Source: Archilochus colubris (lineage: Eukaryota; Chordata; Aves; Apodiformes; Trochilidae). From it: a DNA stretch of 64,000 nt. Positions 1 to 12,935 of the stretch are shown piece by piece. The stretch spans positions 122,314,467-122,378,466 of the forward strand of contig CM041084.1 of the NCBI GenBank assembly GCA_023079485.1, in the 5' to 3' direction. The notes beneath the pieces were generated by a model. The model was not told where the DNA came from. It worked only from the letters and a program-made list of their open reading frames with translations, and did no database searches. The position numbers were made by a program, and so were the translations under genes. Each line of letters begins with the position of its first letter. Position 1 is the first letter of the stretch.

Positions 1-3000
1 CATGAAATGGTCCTAAGTTTAGGAAACACCTAAGTTTCCACACATCCTGGCTTAAGCACAAAGCAGGTTTGAAGCTGATAAGGAAAGACTGATCTAACTG
101 AGCTGCTGTTATGTGAAGGAAAGGCAATCAAAGGGGAACTGCTATCTAACAGAGCTCATTATTTTAGCAGTTCTTTGATTTCTCATTAAAGTGTAGAGGA
201 AAAAAAATCAACTAAACAAAAACCAACCAACCAAAAAAAAACCAAAAACCCCACAACAAATCCCCCAAGCCCCCAACCACTCCCCCCCCTTTTCCACTAC
301 TTTAAGTGTCAACATTTAAAAACTAATTTAAATAGATCTCCACTTTCAGAAGCTAACTCAAAGCTGTCAAGTGACTACAGCAGCTACACCAGAGGGTGCC
401 TCGGATGGATTAACCAGTTTGGGAGGTGTAAGTCTTGGCTGCACTGGACACCCAGCCTGCTGCACTGGGGCACCAACACTAACAAGTGTTCAGTGGCCTC
501 CTTATAGCTGCTGTGCAGAGAGACATCCATCCCATCAGACTGCTTAACTCTGCTGGAACAAGACACAACCTAGAAGGAAACAAGAACACTTAACTGATGT
601 TAGTCTAATGCAGTCACACCAGGGATAATATTTCATTTGGGTTATGGCCAGATGACGATGTAACAGCCTCATTTGGGCAGTCTAGATCCCTACGTAAGTG
701 ATAAACACTTCCCAAAATGCACAGTATTCTAAGAAACACATGTGAAGTACATGCTTGTACCTACCAGAAATGCTTTCTAGCCAAAACAGATTACTTGAAA
801 AGATTTTCCAGTATAATGGAGGACACTAGGAAAAAAAAAAGCTTGAACAATAATTTGCCTGATCTACAAATGTAAAAGATTAAGAAATGAGGAAGAACCC
901 AAACTTTCCAGAGTGCCCTGAAGAAAAATAAAATCCTAAGTATTCTTTTCTTTAGAAATGAGCTCAGTGCCAAAGCTTTGGTGGCAAGATGCTAATTTGC
1001 TCTTAATAGGCAAGCCTGATTTCTTCAGCATTTCCATTTTTCCCCTTCTCATCACCTAAAGGCCTGGAATATGAAAGGGCAGACAAGCCCAGGGGATTTA
1101 CCAGGTCCTGTTATAGCACATCAGTCATCAAAGGAACACTGAACTATTTCCATTTTTCTTCCAACTCCACATCATGATAAAGCTATTTTGCTTTCCAAGT
1201 ATGTAAGAAGCCGTCTTAACATTCTGTTTGTAAAATAAAAGGTAGAATTTTTGGAAAACTTAAAGCCTTCAAAACAGGAGCCAAGTAACACAAAAGCCAG
1301 CTACAACCCAAATCAGTTCTGATTCAGTTTTTAGGAAACCTTGGTTTGCTTATCAGCCCCTCTGTAAAAGTAGAAAGCACTACAGACATTCAGGTATGGT
1401 ATTTGAGTGGAGTAAGAAGTGGAGATGGGGTAGGGTAAAGTTCATGGGCATTTCAGTTTCTGGCCTAAAAAGTATCCTTCAAGGAGAATGTGTGGAAATT
1501 CTTCTTGTTTGTAAAGAAGAAACAATTTTTACCTGCCCACAGGTACTTGCTAGTAAGCCACCCAGCAGAATAATTAGTATTCATTTGGTTAATATTAGTA
1601 ACATATGTAGTACATGTAAGGGATGAAGAGCATTACAGGTGGTGGTGTGGGCCAGGTACAATGCTGCAAGAACTGGTGTGGTGGCTTTACCCCTCCTTTA
1701 TATTCCCAGGAACAACCAACCCCCCACACAAATGGTCTTATGCTACCCCTAAGAGAGGCATGGAACAGCCCTTGTCTTAACAGTGTAGAGGTTCAACAAA
1801 AAACTGCTTTGAAGATCTCCAAAGATGAGATTGTTGGTTACAACTGGTTGGAACAACTGGTTCTCCAAAGGCCAGAACAGCAGCAGCAGCCTAAAGCCAC
1901 TGAAGGTTCAACCACACAATTTGTAAGACTGTATTAGTTGGTGTGAACCTGTGGGTTTCCAAACAAAACACTAAGCTGGATTTGAAACAGCAAACACAAC
2001 AGTCTCTAAAAGCCACTTCTCTTAAGGTTATCTAGGGGAAGATTTGAAAAAAATCAGTATTTGGTACTCTACTATGAAATAACTTCTAGCCTGCCCCCGA
2101 AACATTACTGCAGCTATTTTGTCCCAAATCACTTTTATTTAAGGTTTATCAAGTGTATAGGATGAGTTACACTCAACAGTCAGGAATTCTGTGGTATTTT
2201 AAATCCATTCTGGCTTCTTAAAATGGGCACCTTTTCCTACTCCAATGCTAGGTTAACTCTTGACCAGGAAGCTAACACCCAATCAAATTCCTGTTCAAAC
2301 TCCCCTAATTAAGATCACTGAGAGGAATGAAAAAACTAAAGCAACAAAATAAGCTCACATTGCTTATTTTATCCCTCTTGCTTAGATCCTCAATAATTTC
2401 AGAAAGAAAACTTCAGTTTGCAAAACTATGAAAGGATCTGCTAAAACATGCCCATTCCCTTCAGGAAGATTATGCCTTTTCCATGTGATTCCTCCCAGTA
2501 TTTTGGGCAAATAAATATCATATAAAAAAAATACTCTCCCTGACATATCATGCACAAGATGTATTTCGAAGACTACTTGTAGCAGCTGATGCCTGCACTA
2601 TACCTCTTCTCTCAGTATTACAAAAGAAAGGTAGGAAAGTTTTCTTTTACTTTTTTTTGTTAAATTTTAACAGAGGAGTAAGAAAGAACCAATCCATTAT
2701 GTCACAGGGCTGTGGCTCCAGGGAAAAAGGTACTTCAGCTTTCCTTTCACATTTCTTTCTATAAGCTCTCAAACAAAGGAATAAAAGACAACCTCTAAAA
2801 GAGAAAGAAATGGCAATGGTTTTGGAAAAGACCTCAAAACAGGTGAAAGCTTTTGCATCCTGTTCAAAATTAATTTTGTTGGGCCATATTTGGAGAATCT
2901 GGGTGGCAATCTGAGCCACCAGACAGCTGCAATCCAAGAGAACTGCTCACAGTTTCTGTTCTCTGATGCCATCTCATCCAAGTACCCCTCAGATGCTGGC

Positions 3001-3305
3001 AAGTAAAAGGATGTGTGAGCTGTGGCAGCCTGGAGCTGGCTCCCTGGTTCCCTGCTTGTTTGGGGTTCCTTGATCTCCTCTTCCCTTGCATGTCTGAAAC
3101 AGCAACACAATTCCAGTCAGGAGAGGCAGAAGGAGCTATCCCATCCTTTGGTGGCTCCATCACTGCTCTCATGGGCTGCTCTCTCCAGCAGAGAGGTGTC
3201 TGTAAGTTTGAGTAATTCATGCTTAAGCCTGTGCACATTTTGCTCAATTAGTACAAAAAGTGAGAAACACATAGTCACTGGACAGAGACTGCAAACAAAC
3301 GAGGC
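1..3305. other. Unique AT-rich non-coding DNA
   Basis: I see no supported gene or mobile element here. An A/C-rich low-complexity run lies at about 207-290. Open frames are short and lack codon structure. The right edge abuts a possible polyadenylation signal for the minus-strand exon at 4130-4280. Confidence 0.5.
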
Positions 3306-3323
3306 ACATCACCTTAAAAAAAC

Positions 3324-3329
3324 TTTATT
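3324..3329 (-). promoter_or_regulatory. Possible polyadenylation signal (AATAAA, minus strand)
   Basis: The plus strand reads TTTATT, so the minus strand reads AATAAA in the context GCAATAAAG. It lies about 800 bases downstream of the stop codon of the candidate terminal exon at 4130-4280, which would give a 3' UTR of ordinary length. A single AATAAA is common by chance in AT-rich DNA, so this depends on the exon being real. Confidence 0.2.
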
Positions 3330-4129
3330 GCAACATTTTAAAAAGTATTTTAAGATTAAACAGGCTTCCTTTTGTAATTCTGTGGCATAATTGGCAAATT
3401 TCACCTGCCAGGCACTATGCAGACTGCAATGACAGTGCAGAATTCAGACTTGGATATATACCAAAAATCAAAATAAATGCTCAAAAAAGACACTGGAAAC
3501 ACCACAACATGATTCTTTGGTTGCTCACTCAAACACCCATGATATTTACTTTAAATGTACGATGATTTACACTTGGCCTGCTACATTGAAATAGTTTCTA
3601 TTGATTTATATTATCAACCAGGAAAAAATTTATTAACATGCATTGGAAATGACAGATCATATTAAAGCAAAGAATAATCTCTAGTTTTTTGTGCAGATGG
3701 AGATAAGAGCATGATGTATTACAACGGAGATTAAAACGTAAGCATTCTGAACTACACCCTGGGGTATCAGGAACCCTGGAAGAAGCACCACAAGAGCAGG
3801 TTTTGGACTTCCCTTATGGAAGTATAATGTCTTAGATCAACCATCCTTTGGGATGGAAAGATGAACTCTGGAATTCTTTATGTAAAAATATGCAAATACT
3901 CAATATTACCTACAGATGGCCACTTTTCACATTTAAACCCAAAGGCAAAGAGCTAGAAGATGGGTGAATAAAAATAGAGAAAAAAATCAGGTATGATGTG
4001 CTTATTGTCTTTTATTCATCTCATTATTTCCATAACCAAGCAGACAGAAACTTTTCATTTATTTCCTGAGGAAATATTTCATTTGTGTAATTTGCTATAG
4101 AGCACAAAGTGCATTTATTTACATGAAAT

Positions 4130-4280
4130 TCACTCCTTTTGCTTTGTTTGCTTGTCCACCAGGCCTAGAAGCACTGCATCAGCTTCCAGCAATGTTGTAT
4201 CAGTTGTTGCACCCAAGAACCTGGATGTGAGTTCAAGGTCCAGCAGTTTCAGGCGTACACGGGTTCCTCTCTGGTATTTT
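4130..4280 (-). CDS. Candidate terminal coding exon of an unrecognised gene (partial)
   Basis: Seen: on the minus strand a strong acceptor (a long C/T tract ending in TTCACAG) is followed by an open frame of about 49 codons with a lysine- and leucine-rich sequence. It begins [20 protein letters not shown] and ends in QTKQKE before a TGA at 4130-4132. The frame stays open far upstream of the acceptor (to 4588), but the sequence after the acceptor looks more protein-like. In this frame the exon needs an upstream exon that ends after the second codon base. The 8096-8277 candidate ends on a codon boundary and would instead give a shorter tail stopping at 4233, so another exon may lie between, or one call is wrong. 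I do not recognise the protein. Confidence 0.3.
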
Positions 4281-7200
4281 CTGTGAAGGAAAAGGAAGAA
4301 GAAGGTAAGTTCTGTCAAGCCATGATCTTGTACCTCCTGAGGCTGCTCTCTTCTCTGCAGACAGAAGCAGCAGTCCCATAAAAACCAAGCTGCTGCAAGG
4401 GAAGTCCAACACTGCTGTAACATCAGCACTACAACTTCTGGGCCATACTCTGTGACACCACAGAGCCAACCTCTGTTGATTGAATCCTGCCCACTGAAGA
4501 GCAGACACCACCAAGACTGCACCAAGGGAACGTGGGCTCTACAGAAAAGCAGTTTATTATATAGGAAATTCCTTGTGTCTTCCACCAAAACATTTTATTG
4601 GGCCATCTGCTATGATGCACACAATTATCTGCAGGACAGCGTATCATTAAAGGGGAGGACAAGTTGTCATTAGATCGCTGGTGACATTGCTATTATCAAA
4701 AAGTATAATGCCAGCTCACTATGGTTTGTATTTCCAAATCTGGGCCTCAGGCAAGGGAACTTGTCTTGTTCTACCCCCTCTTCCAAAGGGTACGGATCAT
4801 CTGCTATTTTTTTACTACATATAATTAAAAGAAACCCCACAACTATTGTACTGAAACATTCTGACTGCAGGGCTGGGTTTTATTGTTTTATGCTCATTTT
4901 TGCTCTTTTTCCTTTTAAGTCAGAAGAAGATGCCACTGTTCAAAATGTATTAAAAACAGACTTGTGTCAAGGTGACCATGCCAAATAAGCAAGAATTGTT
5001 AAAATACTTCTGCTTTTGAAATCTTCTATAATGCACCTGGAGAACTGCTCATCAAAGTCCAGCAATAAAACTGAGACTTATTCTTCCTTTGAAAGTTGAA
5101 GCCATACCCATTTTTTTCTCTACTCAAAGAATAACGAGCTGAAGCTACCAAAGCTTGACCACTTTGAGCAAAAGCAAAAGATAACTGGAAACTTTCTAGT
5201 TACAGAACAGAGAAAACAGGGAAGTTTGGTTGGAGGCATTTCCACCTTGCTCATTTTCACCTTCAGCCTGTGCAGTCTCAGCTGACTGACAACTGTTGGC
5301 AAGCATGGAGCAAAACTGAGCTGGTTTTCAACTTTCTTTGGAGTATCAAACCAAAATCCTTTTGGAAAACTAAACATCTTAAGAATAAGATGCTGGACTT
5401 GCTTTTTTTTTTCTGTTTTCTGTCAGTTCTATCTTACATTAACTTCCTGTGGCTCTTGGTTAATCCTGGGTAGTAACTTGGTTATGTTCCAGGCTGCAAA
5501 GGAAGATGGAGGCGTCTGCTCTGAACAAGGAGCTCACACAGGCTACTTCAGTGAGCAAGGCTTCTGCCAACACTTGTCCCAATGAACCCTGTGATGAATG
5601 TGGGAATCAACACAGTGGAAACAGTGCACACTTCCTTAAAAACATGAAATTGAAGCCTTTCATCTGCCCCAAATGCAAGTCAGTGCTGTTGCAGTGAAGA
5701 GTCTGGCAGAGCTATCAAAGGAGAGAACAGTTCATGTGAGGCTGCTACCTGAGCAGTTGGAAAAGGTGAATTCTGCCACCTTCTATGGGAAATATTTGCA
5801 TTTCAAAACACAACAGCTTCACAACTGATGATGGTAAAGCTAAGGTACAACACTTCAGAGGAGTGTGACGAGGGGAAAAAAATAAATTAAAAGACAACGC
5901 GTAAAACGGATGTTTCCTGGGATTTGTTAAGACTTTCTTAAATAAAAAAGTTCTCTAAAGAATCCAGTTCTCCAAAGTTTTAATATAAGAGGGGCAATGA
6001 AGAGGAAATCTCCTGACTCCTCCCAGCAGCCAACAGCTTAATTGAAGATGTCAGCTGACTAGGGATTGTAACCATTTTAACCATTAACCATTTGGGTATA
6101 ATGGAGAAACCTACAAAAAATTCTTCAGCATGAACCCAACCTTTATATTGTTGACAGCTACAGTCTAGACAGGTTGCCTTAACATTCAGTCATAAAGGTT
6201 ATCCTGATACCTAGTACTATCTTTGCCATAAATTATCAAACTTTTCTGCCTTAATATCAATGAGTGTGAGGCGTGGATGGGTGTGAGAAAAGATAAAATC
6301 TTTAAAAAACAGAGATAAATTAATTCTTGATAAAAGGCAAAAGAAAAGGCAGAGAAAGATATCTGAGAAGGAGAAGAGAGGGAGACGATACCTCACAAGG
6401 AGCAAAAAAAGGCTTGGGAATACACAAAAGAGATGATGACAATAAAGCATTGAAAACACTGTGGGCAAATAATGTAGAAATTAAGGAAAGAGTATGGACT
6501 AAAGTCATAGAAGAGGAAGAAGTCACTGAAAAGTTAAGATTGCATTAAACAAATTCTGATGACACTAAACTCAGATCTGGGAACTAACACATTTTGTGCT
6601 GTTGTTAAAAATATGTTTTTAACCTAATAAATGTCATACTACAAAAAAAGGTTTCATGACAAATTTTTGAAGACCAGCAATCCCTCTGCCTTTTACTTCC
6701 CTTCTTTCTCCTGAATGGAAATGCAGCTGACCAGAAATGGAAAGCAGGATGCTACTGTGAAAACTGGGTTCAGAGTCCAACACTTCCCTACAGAAGATCC
6801 AACTGAACGAGGTTTATATTGATTCAGAACTCCTCTCCCAACTTGAGAGCACAGAGTCCTTTTGGACTACAGTGGTAAGAGTTTTGCAAGTGAGAAAACA
6901 TGAAACTTATTTTTTTCTAATCAAACCCTTAAAAGTGCGATTTAGAACCAGGAAAACCCACAAGGAAAATCTGTGACGAAACTGTACTTCTCATGATTAA
7001 TACTCCTAATTTGATAACAAATCAATAATCTTAACCATTACTGCCCCCATTTTAGCATTATGAAGACCCTGTTCCTTGTTTAACCTGCAGAGAGCTTTGC
7101 TCAAATTTCCAGACACCTCTATCATATACTTGTAACACAAAATCTAAGCAATTGTATTTTCAGAAAAAGCACCACAATCTTGAATCCTGCTTCAGTAACT

Positions 7201-8095
7201 GAAAGAGATTCCAAGCACTTTAACAGTACTTAAACATTAAAGAAGGTTTTCCAGTCACAGCACATCTGCTTACAAAGAGATCCTGAAGAAAATCGCTTTA
7301 AGGAGCTGACACAACTACCAATTTGTGTGAATATAAACCTTGGGGTTTGTGACAGATGTTCCCTAGAGCTAAAACACTTAAGAATAAATGAGAAGTGGAA
7401 GATGTAGAAAAAGTAGAAACACGAACACAACATGCAGCAGTGGTCTACCCACCACCTTCAGAGCAAGAGGCAGTGAGGTTGTTCTATGCATAGTAACCAT
7501 ATCCTTTCCACAAAGGTATTTATCCTTAAATTAAAACCATCCTGTGGTTAAAGAACCTTGAATCAGAAACAAAGCTGGCATTTTATTATTTTTAGGAATG
7601 GTGTCCTAGGAGACACAGAACACCAGTGTAGAAGGAAAGAAACCATCTACTCCATTTTGCAAAAGGGCTTGCTTTATTTTTATGTAATAATGTGGGTATT
7701 CAAGATCATCCTGTCTCATGACTATCATCAGGAACCATTAACCTTCACTCAACACCCAAGCTCTGTGTCTGCCAAGGATGCATGTGCTTTCCTCCTACTT
7801 CCTATTACCAGGTAAGAGAATTAAATTCACTTTAAAGTAGACGAAGGTAGTTTAAGTTGCATATGTAAGAGGAAGTATAGAAATATTCTACAGAACTTTG
7901 AAAACGTATTTTGCAAGTAGAGTCAAAGCTTTCCCCACTCTCTCGAATTTGTTTACAAGAGCTATCAATTTTATCCACTTAGGAAGAACATGGAAGGACT
8001 CCACCTAACACCCAGCTTCAGAGGTGGGGATTCACCAGCTGAGCTGTGACCCCATCTCAGGCCACTGTGAATGGAGCATCTACAGAAGTACCCAC
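4281..8095. other. Unique non-coding DNA, probable intron
   Basis: No repeat family is recognised. A 63-codon plus-strand open frame at 5506-5697 has two CxxC pairs but no splice or promoter context, and I did not accept it as a gene. If the minus-strand exons either side are real, this is an intron between them. Confidence 0.35.
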
Positions 8096-8277
8096 CAGAA
8101 ACCTCTGCCTGAGCTTCAGACGAGGTTCAATGGTCTTCAAAAAGCTTTCTCTAGTTTGAACATGACCTTTCAGGCTTCTCTGCATCTCTTCTGGAGTGGG
8201 CAAAGTGCCTGATACAGGTGCACTTAGCCTCAAATGTTTGCTTCCATCAGACGGCTTCAAGTTAGGTTGGTTGCAAC
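8096..8277 (-). CDS. Candidate internal coding exon of an unrecognised gene (partial)
   Basis: Seen: the minus strand has an acceptor ending in TTGTTCAG, 182 bases open in one frame, and a donor CTG/GTGGGT. The frame encodes a polar, helix-like sequence that includes LPTPEEMQRSLKGHVQTRES and later KLRQRF. The exon starts with two bases of a split codon. That matches the phase left by the candidate exon at 9344-9426, so the two join in frame through a glycine codon. The family is not recognised. Inference: this is the best-supported host coding exon in the window because of its length, composition and phase agreement, though a chance open frame of 60 codons cannot be excluded. Confidence 0.32.
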
Positions 8278-9343
8278 CTGAACAATGGTTTCAGCACTCT
8301 GGTAATATTTGGACTGCCTTGGAAAACAATTTGAAAAGAAACAAAACGAAAATCTTTCTTCTTATTTGAACCTTTACACAGTCTGTGAGAGCACAGAGAA
8401 ATCATGCATTACAGCCCTGATGATGTTGCTTCAAGAAATAAAGCAAATACAAAAAATACAGTTTATGTCCTCTTATTCCATTCAAATCAGGCATTTTATC
8501 TTTGCATGCAAACAGCAAACTGCTGTGTCAGTACTGACACGAAGTCAGCCTTCTCTGTGCTGAATGTACATAAATAGCACAGCTTCCAGTTCCAACATTA
8601 AGAACTTTGAAACTTTCTTCTGATTGACAATATCCTTTTTACTGCAAGTTGGTCCCTGTCCCAATCATTTCACTTTTGCACTGGAGCTTTAAATCTCTCA
8701 GAATCTTAATGGTAAACTAAAGGAAATGGACCCAAACTCCAAAGCTCTTCAGTCAAAATTTTAAACCTGTTATTTTTTAAGAAGCAAGGAATTTTACTAT
8801 ATTCCCTTAAAACATGTATAAACAAAACCCTTCAGTATTCACTACATAAGAAAATTGGAGGGGGAGGATACAGAATGATGTTTTTCAGCTCTTGCTAACT
8901 TTTAAGAAAGCTGGGGCGGAAATGTTATTTTTTAATTTAAAAGTCATTTCAGGCTACAGCAAAAGGTTTGCAAAGGGAGTTAACCTGAAAAGCAATGAGC
9001 ATGTAAAAAAAAAAAAGTTTTTTTGATCCTAATTATACCGTTTGCTAGCAAGAAAATAGGACAGTAGTTTTGCAGGTGTGCAGTTTCAAATATAGAGGAA
9101 GCATTCTGTATTATTACATGGCATAAAAAAATTATTCAAACTCTAAAATATAGATGTAAACATTAAAGCATTTTGGTAAACTATCCACTATTTAAAACTG
9201 CTTCTATTAAATCACAGATGAGGAAGTAGTCCTTTTTCTATTAAAACTGTTCAGGTTATTATCCTAAAATTTAAAGCTAGAAACCCTCAATTCTTGGGTA
9301 CTAAAAAAATATCAGTGTAATTACAGAAATAGTTGAGCCTCAC

Positions 9344-9426
9344 CAGGTCTTGGCTGGTATCTCCCAATCATTTTAAAACTGCATTTGTAGGTTCTCTCTG
9401 TCCCATAATATACAAATTCAGGACTG
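9344..9426 (-). CDS. Candidate internal coding exon of an unrecognised gene (partial)
   Basis: Seen: the minus strand has a tandem acceptor AACAGCAG (either AG keeps the frame), 83 bases open in one frame and a donor CTG/GTGAGG. The sequence is rich in aromatic and basic residues (VYYGTERTYKCSFKMIGRYQ). It ends one base into a codon, which is completed in frame by the start of the candidate exon at 8096-8277. I cannot assign a function. The composition is more protein-like than the surrounding frames, but the segment is short. Confidence 0.28.
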
Positions 9427-12400
9427 CTGTTTGAGACAAATGGAGTATTTTAGCTGACATTCCCTGGAGTTTGTCACTGGTTTTTAGTCTCCATTTCTTC
9501 CTTTGGAATGATGACCTCTGCAAGGCAAAGCTGCATGAACTGCCTACGGCTGACTATGAACACTCTCACCCAACACTCATTCCTCCATTCCATCAGTCCC
9601 ACCCCTCAAAAACATGCATTGCTGAATGGAGGAGGAAGGCAACTATTAAACCTGAGTTTTAATTCCTATACTACTCAGGGTGACACTTAGAGAATTTAAT
9701 TTTAAACACTTTTTGCAGCATATTTTTTAATGTCTCCCAAAACATTCTAGTGATGGTTTTCAAAACCTGCAATAAAAGCAATCCCTGGATTATGTCACAT
9801 ATAAAATACATTAATATAAGACACTTCAAAGAAAGGGTTAGAGCTGAGCCATGGTATGCTCAGAGAATGCCAGGAGAAGTCTTAAGTTCTTCCCTTTTTG
9901 TGCTGTGAGAACATCAAAGTGTGTGTTTCAAATCTATTATTCACAAGGTTTTGTTTTGGCCCCTAAACAGAGTTTAAGATTCTTAATGGTTTCATTTTCT
10001 TGATTTATTACGTGGAAGACATCACATTATCAACCTTGGGGAAAAAAATGCAACTCAAAAGGTACTGAAGTAAATTTGACTATAACTTTTTCTCCATGCT
10101 TTTTGTTCACCACTCTCACCACCAAGCCCACCCCTTCTCAAAAGTGTTTTGAAGCATTCACAGATGCTGCCTGGGCCCACACTGGTCTCAAGTGTCTCAG
10201 CAAAGAGAGGCCATACACCCCTCTTAAGCAGCTACAGATCTACATGATTTTGGTACAGGTCACCTTCTGATGCCCTACAGGAAAGGAGCACAGCAGAAGC
10301 ACACTTCCCAACAACCCGTCACTCATTGCCAGTATGAATCAAATTCTCATTCAGAAAAAATACAGGTGAGAAGGAGACGAGCAGATTGCTGGCAGGTTGG
10401 AGGCAGTGTGGTTTTACTCAATAATCTACACCTTGCTCAGGTGGCCTCTTCTAGCAGCGTACACATTGCACATCCAGTGATGGGGGAATGGTGATCTTGC
10501 TTCCAGCAGCTCAGTACAGCAGTCATGACACACACTCCTCTCCCAGAAAGAGGTCTCAGGCAATGCTGGGCCAAAAAGATCAAATCCTAGTTTTTTAGGT
10601 ACAAGCAAGCTGGAGGCAAGTGGCAGTAAAAAGGAAGTGTGAATTCTGCACAGAGAACACAGGATGGTAAAGAGAGATACTAGGAGAGTGTGCAGCGTCC
10701 TGCTGCCTATCTTTCTTTAAAGATTACTAAAGAGAGGACAAAGAACATGCATAAAACTGAATAATCACATAAAGATCTTGACCTGTCAACTGATTAAAAT
10801 GATTGGGTTGTCTATACCTTAACAGAATTAAAATACTGGTATTAAAAGGTGCTTGCATTTATCTGGGAAACGCATGTAACAGCAGGAAACTGAGGTCCAA
10901 CAAATGCAAATGCAAACCACAATTTTGCCAATAATATTGATGAACATCTAGAAAAAATTTTAAAGCACTGAGACTTTTCAGCCATTGATGGCTTCACACA
11001 AAGAGATGTCAAAACAGACACGTTAGTTCAGCACAGGGTAACCTGCAGAAATATCACATCTTGTGACACAGTGAAGTCCTGAGAGATGACCTGAAGGTCC
11101 CTTTTAGCTTAAATTTTATTCATCCATTATTTATTATCACAGCACACAGTCATTTAAATGAAGGGTGGGTGTTCAAAATAGGAGTTTGAAAGCATCCCTA
11201 TTCTCTAAAATCAAACATTCACAAAAAAACACTCCAAGGTTGCTCTATGCATTTTCCATCAGAAAATGCATTCTTTCTTCTTGTGACTCATCAACCCACG
11301 GCCACTTCAGGTATATTTGTTTCCCACTCAATTTGTTTTTCCTCTCTTCATGAACCAATAAGCAAGAAAACATACTCTCATTTCCTCTGAACATTTGCTG
11401 TTTGAGACACCTGCTTAATAATTCTTCAGAATATTTTTGCTCCTTGTGTCAAAGCCATCCTTTTACAATGAAAAAGGCCATAATCTACTAGATACAAGCA
11501 AGGATCTAGACAGTCTGCTAGATAAAAGCAGATAAAAGCCTCTCCTGCTCTTGAAAGCATTAGCAGAATGCTGTAAACCTTTACGAAACAGCTTAGACAA
11601 CAGTCATTGTCACCTTGGTGTTTTCAGACAACAGTGGAGAAGTAGAGCCTACGGAAACCATTAAAACCAAGAGGTACTTTGTGCACCTGAGAAAAGTCCA
11701 AAGCCAACCACAATTCTGCTCTGACCAGTGCTAAAGAAGAAATTTGACATGAATACCACGAAAAGTTTGGGAAAAGTAGCTCAATCCTGAGATGTGAAAA
11801 CCATTCCTGAACACAGGAAATACTCCTGTCCACCTGGAGCTTATGGAAGCACTGCACACACAAGGATCTCACGGCATGTACTGACACCAGGCAGGAAGGT
11901 AACTGTGGGACAGCTTGGTAAGAGGAGCAGAACTTGAGGGCCACTTGAGGGTAAAATATTATCTCCAATGATCCTTACAGAGCAGCCCCCACCACCACAT
12001 ATTGGTGAAGCTCTGGCATCTTCATTCTTTGGGACTCAGTCTCAGGGACCTTGCCAACCTTCCCTGTTTCTGCACTGCTGGTGGCCACCTGAGAGTGGCA
12101 CAGATGGAGGTGAGTGAAATATGGAAGTTTTCATTCCTGTAGCTAAAAGAAGGCAAAGGCTGAAAAGAACTGTTTGACGATTGTCTCCATGACATGTCTC
12201 CAAGCAAACCACTGAGAAGACACTGTCAAACTCTGCTAATCCAATGATATCAATAATCAAAAGCCAAAGGTGCCAAACATTTACATCTAATGATATTCCA
12301 GTCAGTACAGATATTTGGGCCCGCAGCAGAACTTCTCAGTTGTGAAACGTTCATAAGAAGCTGCTTGCCTTCAATTCCAACAAAATTCAAGGTTCCCAAT

Positions 12401-12518
12401 ATTTACAAGAAAAGACAAAAAAAATCTTGCTGTAATTTTTGCTACAGTCTCCACAAGAATCAATTTGCATTCACTAAGACTTGTGGGACGGGATCATTCT
12501 CTTTTAAAAAAGAAACCA
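9427..12518. other. Unique non-coding DNA up to the proviral insertion site
   Basis: Only short open frames without coding character are present. No CR1 or other repeat is recognised. The segment ends at the 6-bp duplicated target of the provirus. Confidence 0.45.
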
Positions 12519-12524
12519 CAGAAT
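12519..12524. repeat. Target-site duplication, left copy (CAGAAT)
   Basis: The six bases before the 5' LTR are CAGAAT and match exactly the six bases after the 3' LTR (19443-19448). Six-base duplications are usual for alpha- and betaretroviral integrases. The match shows that both outer ends derive from one integration event. Confidence 0.95.
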
Positions 12525-12774
12525 TGTTGGGGAAACAGTTCAGAAATATACAGGTTGTGAGCAATCCTGACTTACTTCAATCTAGGCTACATTGGGTTAA
12601 TACTTATTGAGGCCTAGTTAGAGGCTTCCTGAGAATAAGCTAATGGGAAAGAGATAACTAATTGGCAACAGAAGAGGAAAATAATTATGTGAGAAGAATC
12701 TTTCCGTGAGAATGGTATGTGTGGTTGGAGTACAAGGCCACCTGCATGATAAGATGATGTAAACAAGGCTTCTC

Positions 12775-12783
12775 TATATAAAG
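12775..12783 (+). promoter_or_regulatory. LTR TATA box (TATATAAAG)
   Basis: A consensus TATA element in a CTCTATATAAAG context. Transcription would start about 25-30 bases on, near 12800-12810. The same element is at 19346-19354 in the 3' LTR. Confidence 0.8.
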
Positions 12784-12798
12784 TGAGTGCAAGTTGCT

Positions 12799-12804
12799 AA
12801 TAAA
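12799..12804 (+). terminator. LTR polyadenylation signal (AATAAA)
   Basis: AATAAA lies only 15 bases past the end of the TATA box, at or just before the expected start site. The R region must therefore be short. The matching signal in the 3' LTR is at 19370-19375. Confidence 0.75.
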
Positions 12805-12873
12805 CGATTTTCCTGCAATCATATTGATGCGTACATGGAATCCTTAAGCCTCCGCAGATTGTTTTCCCACAAA

Positions 12874-12891
12874 TGGCGCCCGAACAGGGAC
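12874..12891 (+). other. Primer binding site, tRNA-Lys3 type
   Basis: The 18 bases TGGCGCCCGAACAGGGAC begin two bases after the 5' LTR. They match the site complementary to the 3' end of tRNA-Lys3 that is known from lentiviruses and some betaretroviruses. Avian alpharetroviruses use tRNA-Trp instead, so this supports a betaretrovirus-like ancestry for this half of the element. Confidence 0.93.
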
Positions 12892-12935
12892 TAAGGGTGG
12901 CCCGGACCAGGGTCTAAGGACGGCCCGGACCAGAG
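12891..12935 (+). repeat. Tandem duplication in the proviral leader
   Basis: Two adjacent units of about 22 bases share the core GGCCCGGACCAG (12891-12912 and 12913-12935). They overlap the end of the primer site and extend into the leader, where folded packaging elements usually sit. Confidence 0.75.

Larger units (their letters stand above)
12525..12871 (+). repeat. 5' LTR
   Basis: 347 bp, TGTTGGGG...TTTTCCCACA, with an imperfect terminal inverted repeat (TGTTGGGGAAAC against the complement of GTTTTCCCACA). It contains a TATA box at 12775-12783 and AATAAA at 12799-12804. About nineteen differences from the 3' LTR all lie in the first 181 bases, and the last 166 are identical. Confidence 0.95.

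Noticed and set aside
5506..5697. 63-codon frame with two CxxC-type pairs, zinc-ribbon-like
   Set aside because: Cysteine spacing is suggestive, but there is no recognised family match, splice signal, promoter or phase partner.
11624..11968. 114-codon minus-strand open frame
   Set aside because: Composition is not protein-like over most of its length, no motif is seen, and the downstream acceptor candidate leads to a quick stop.
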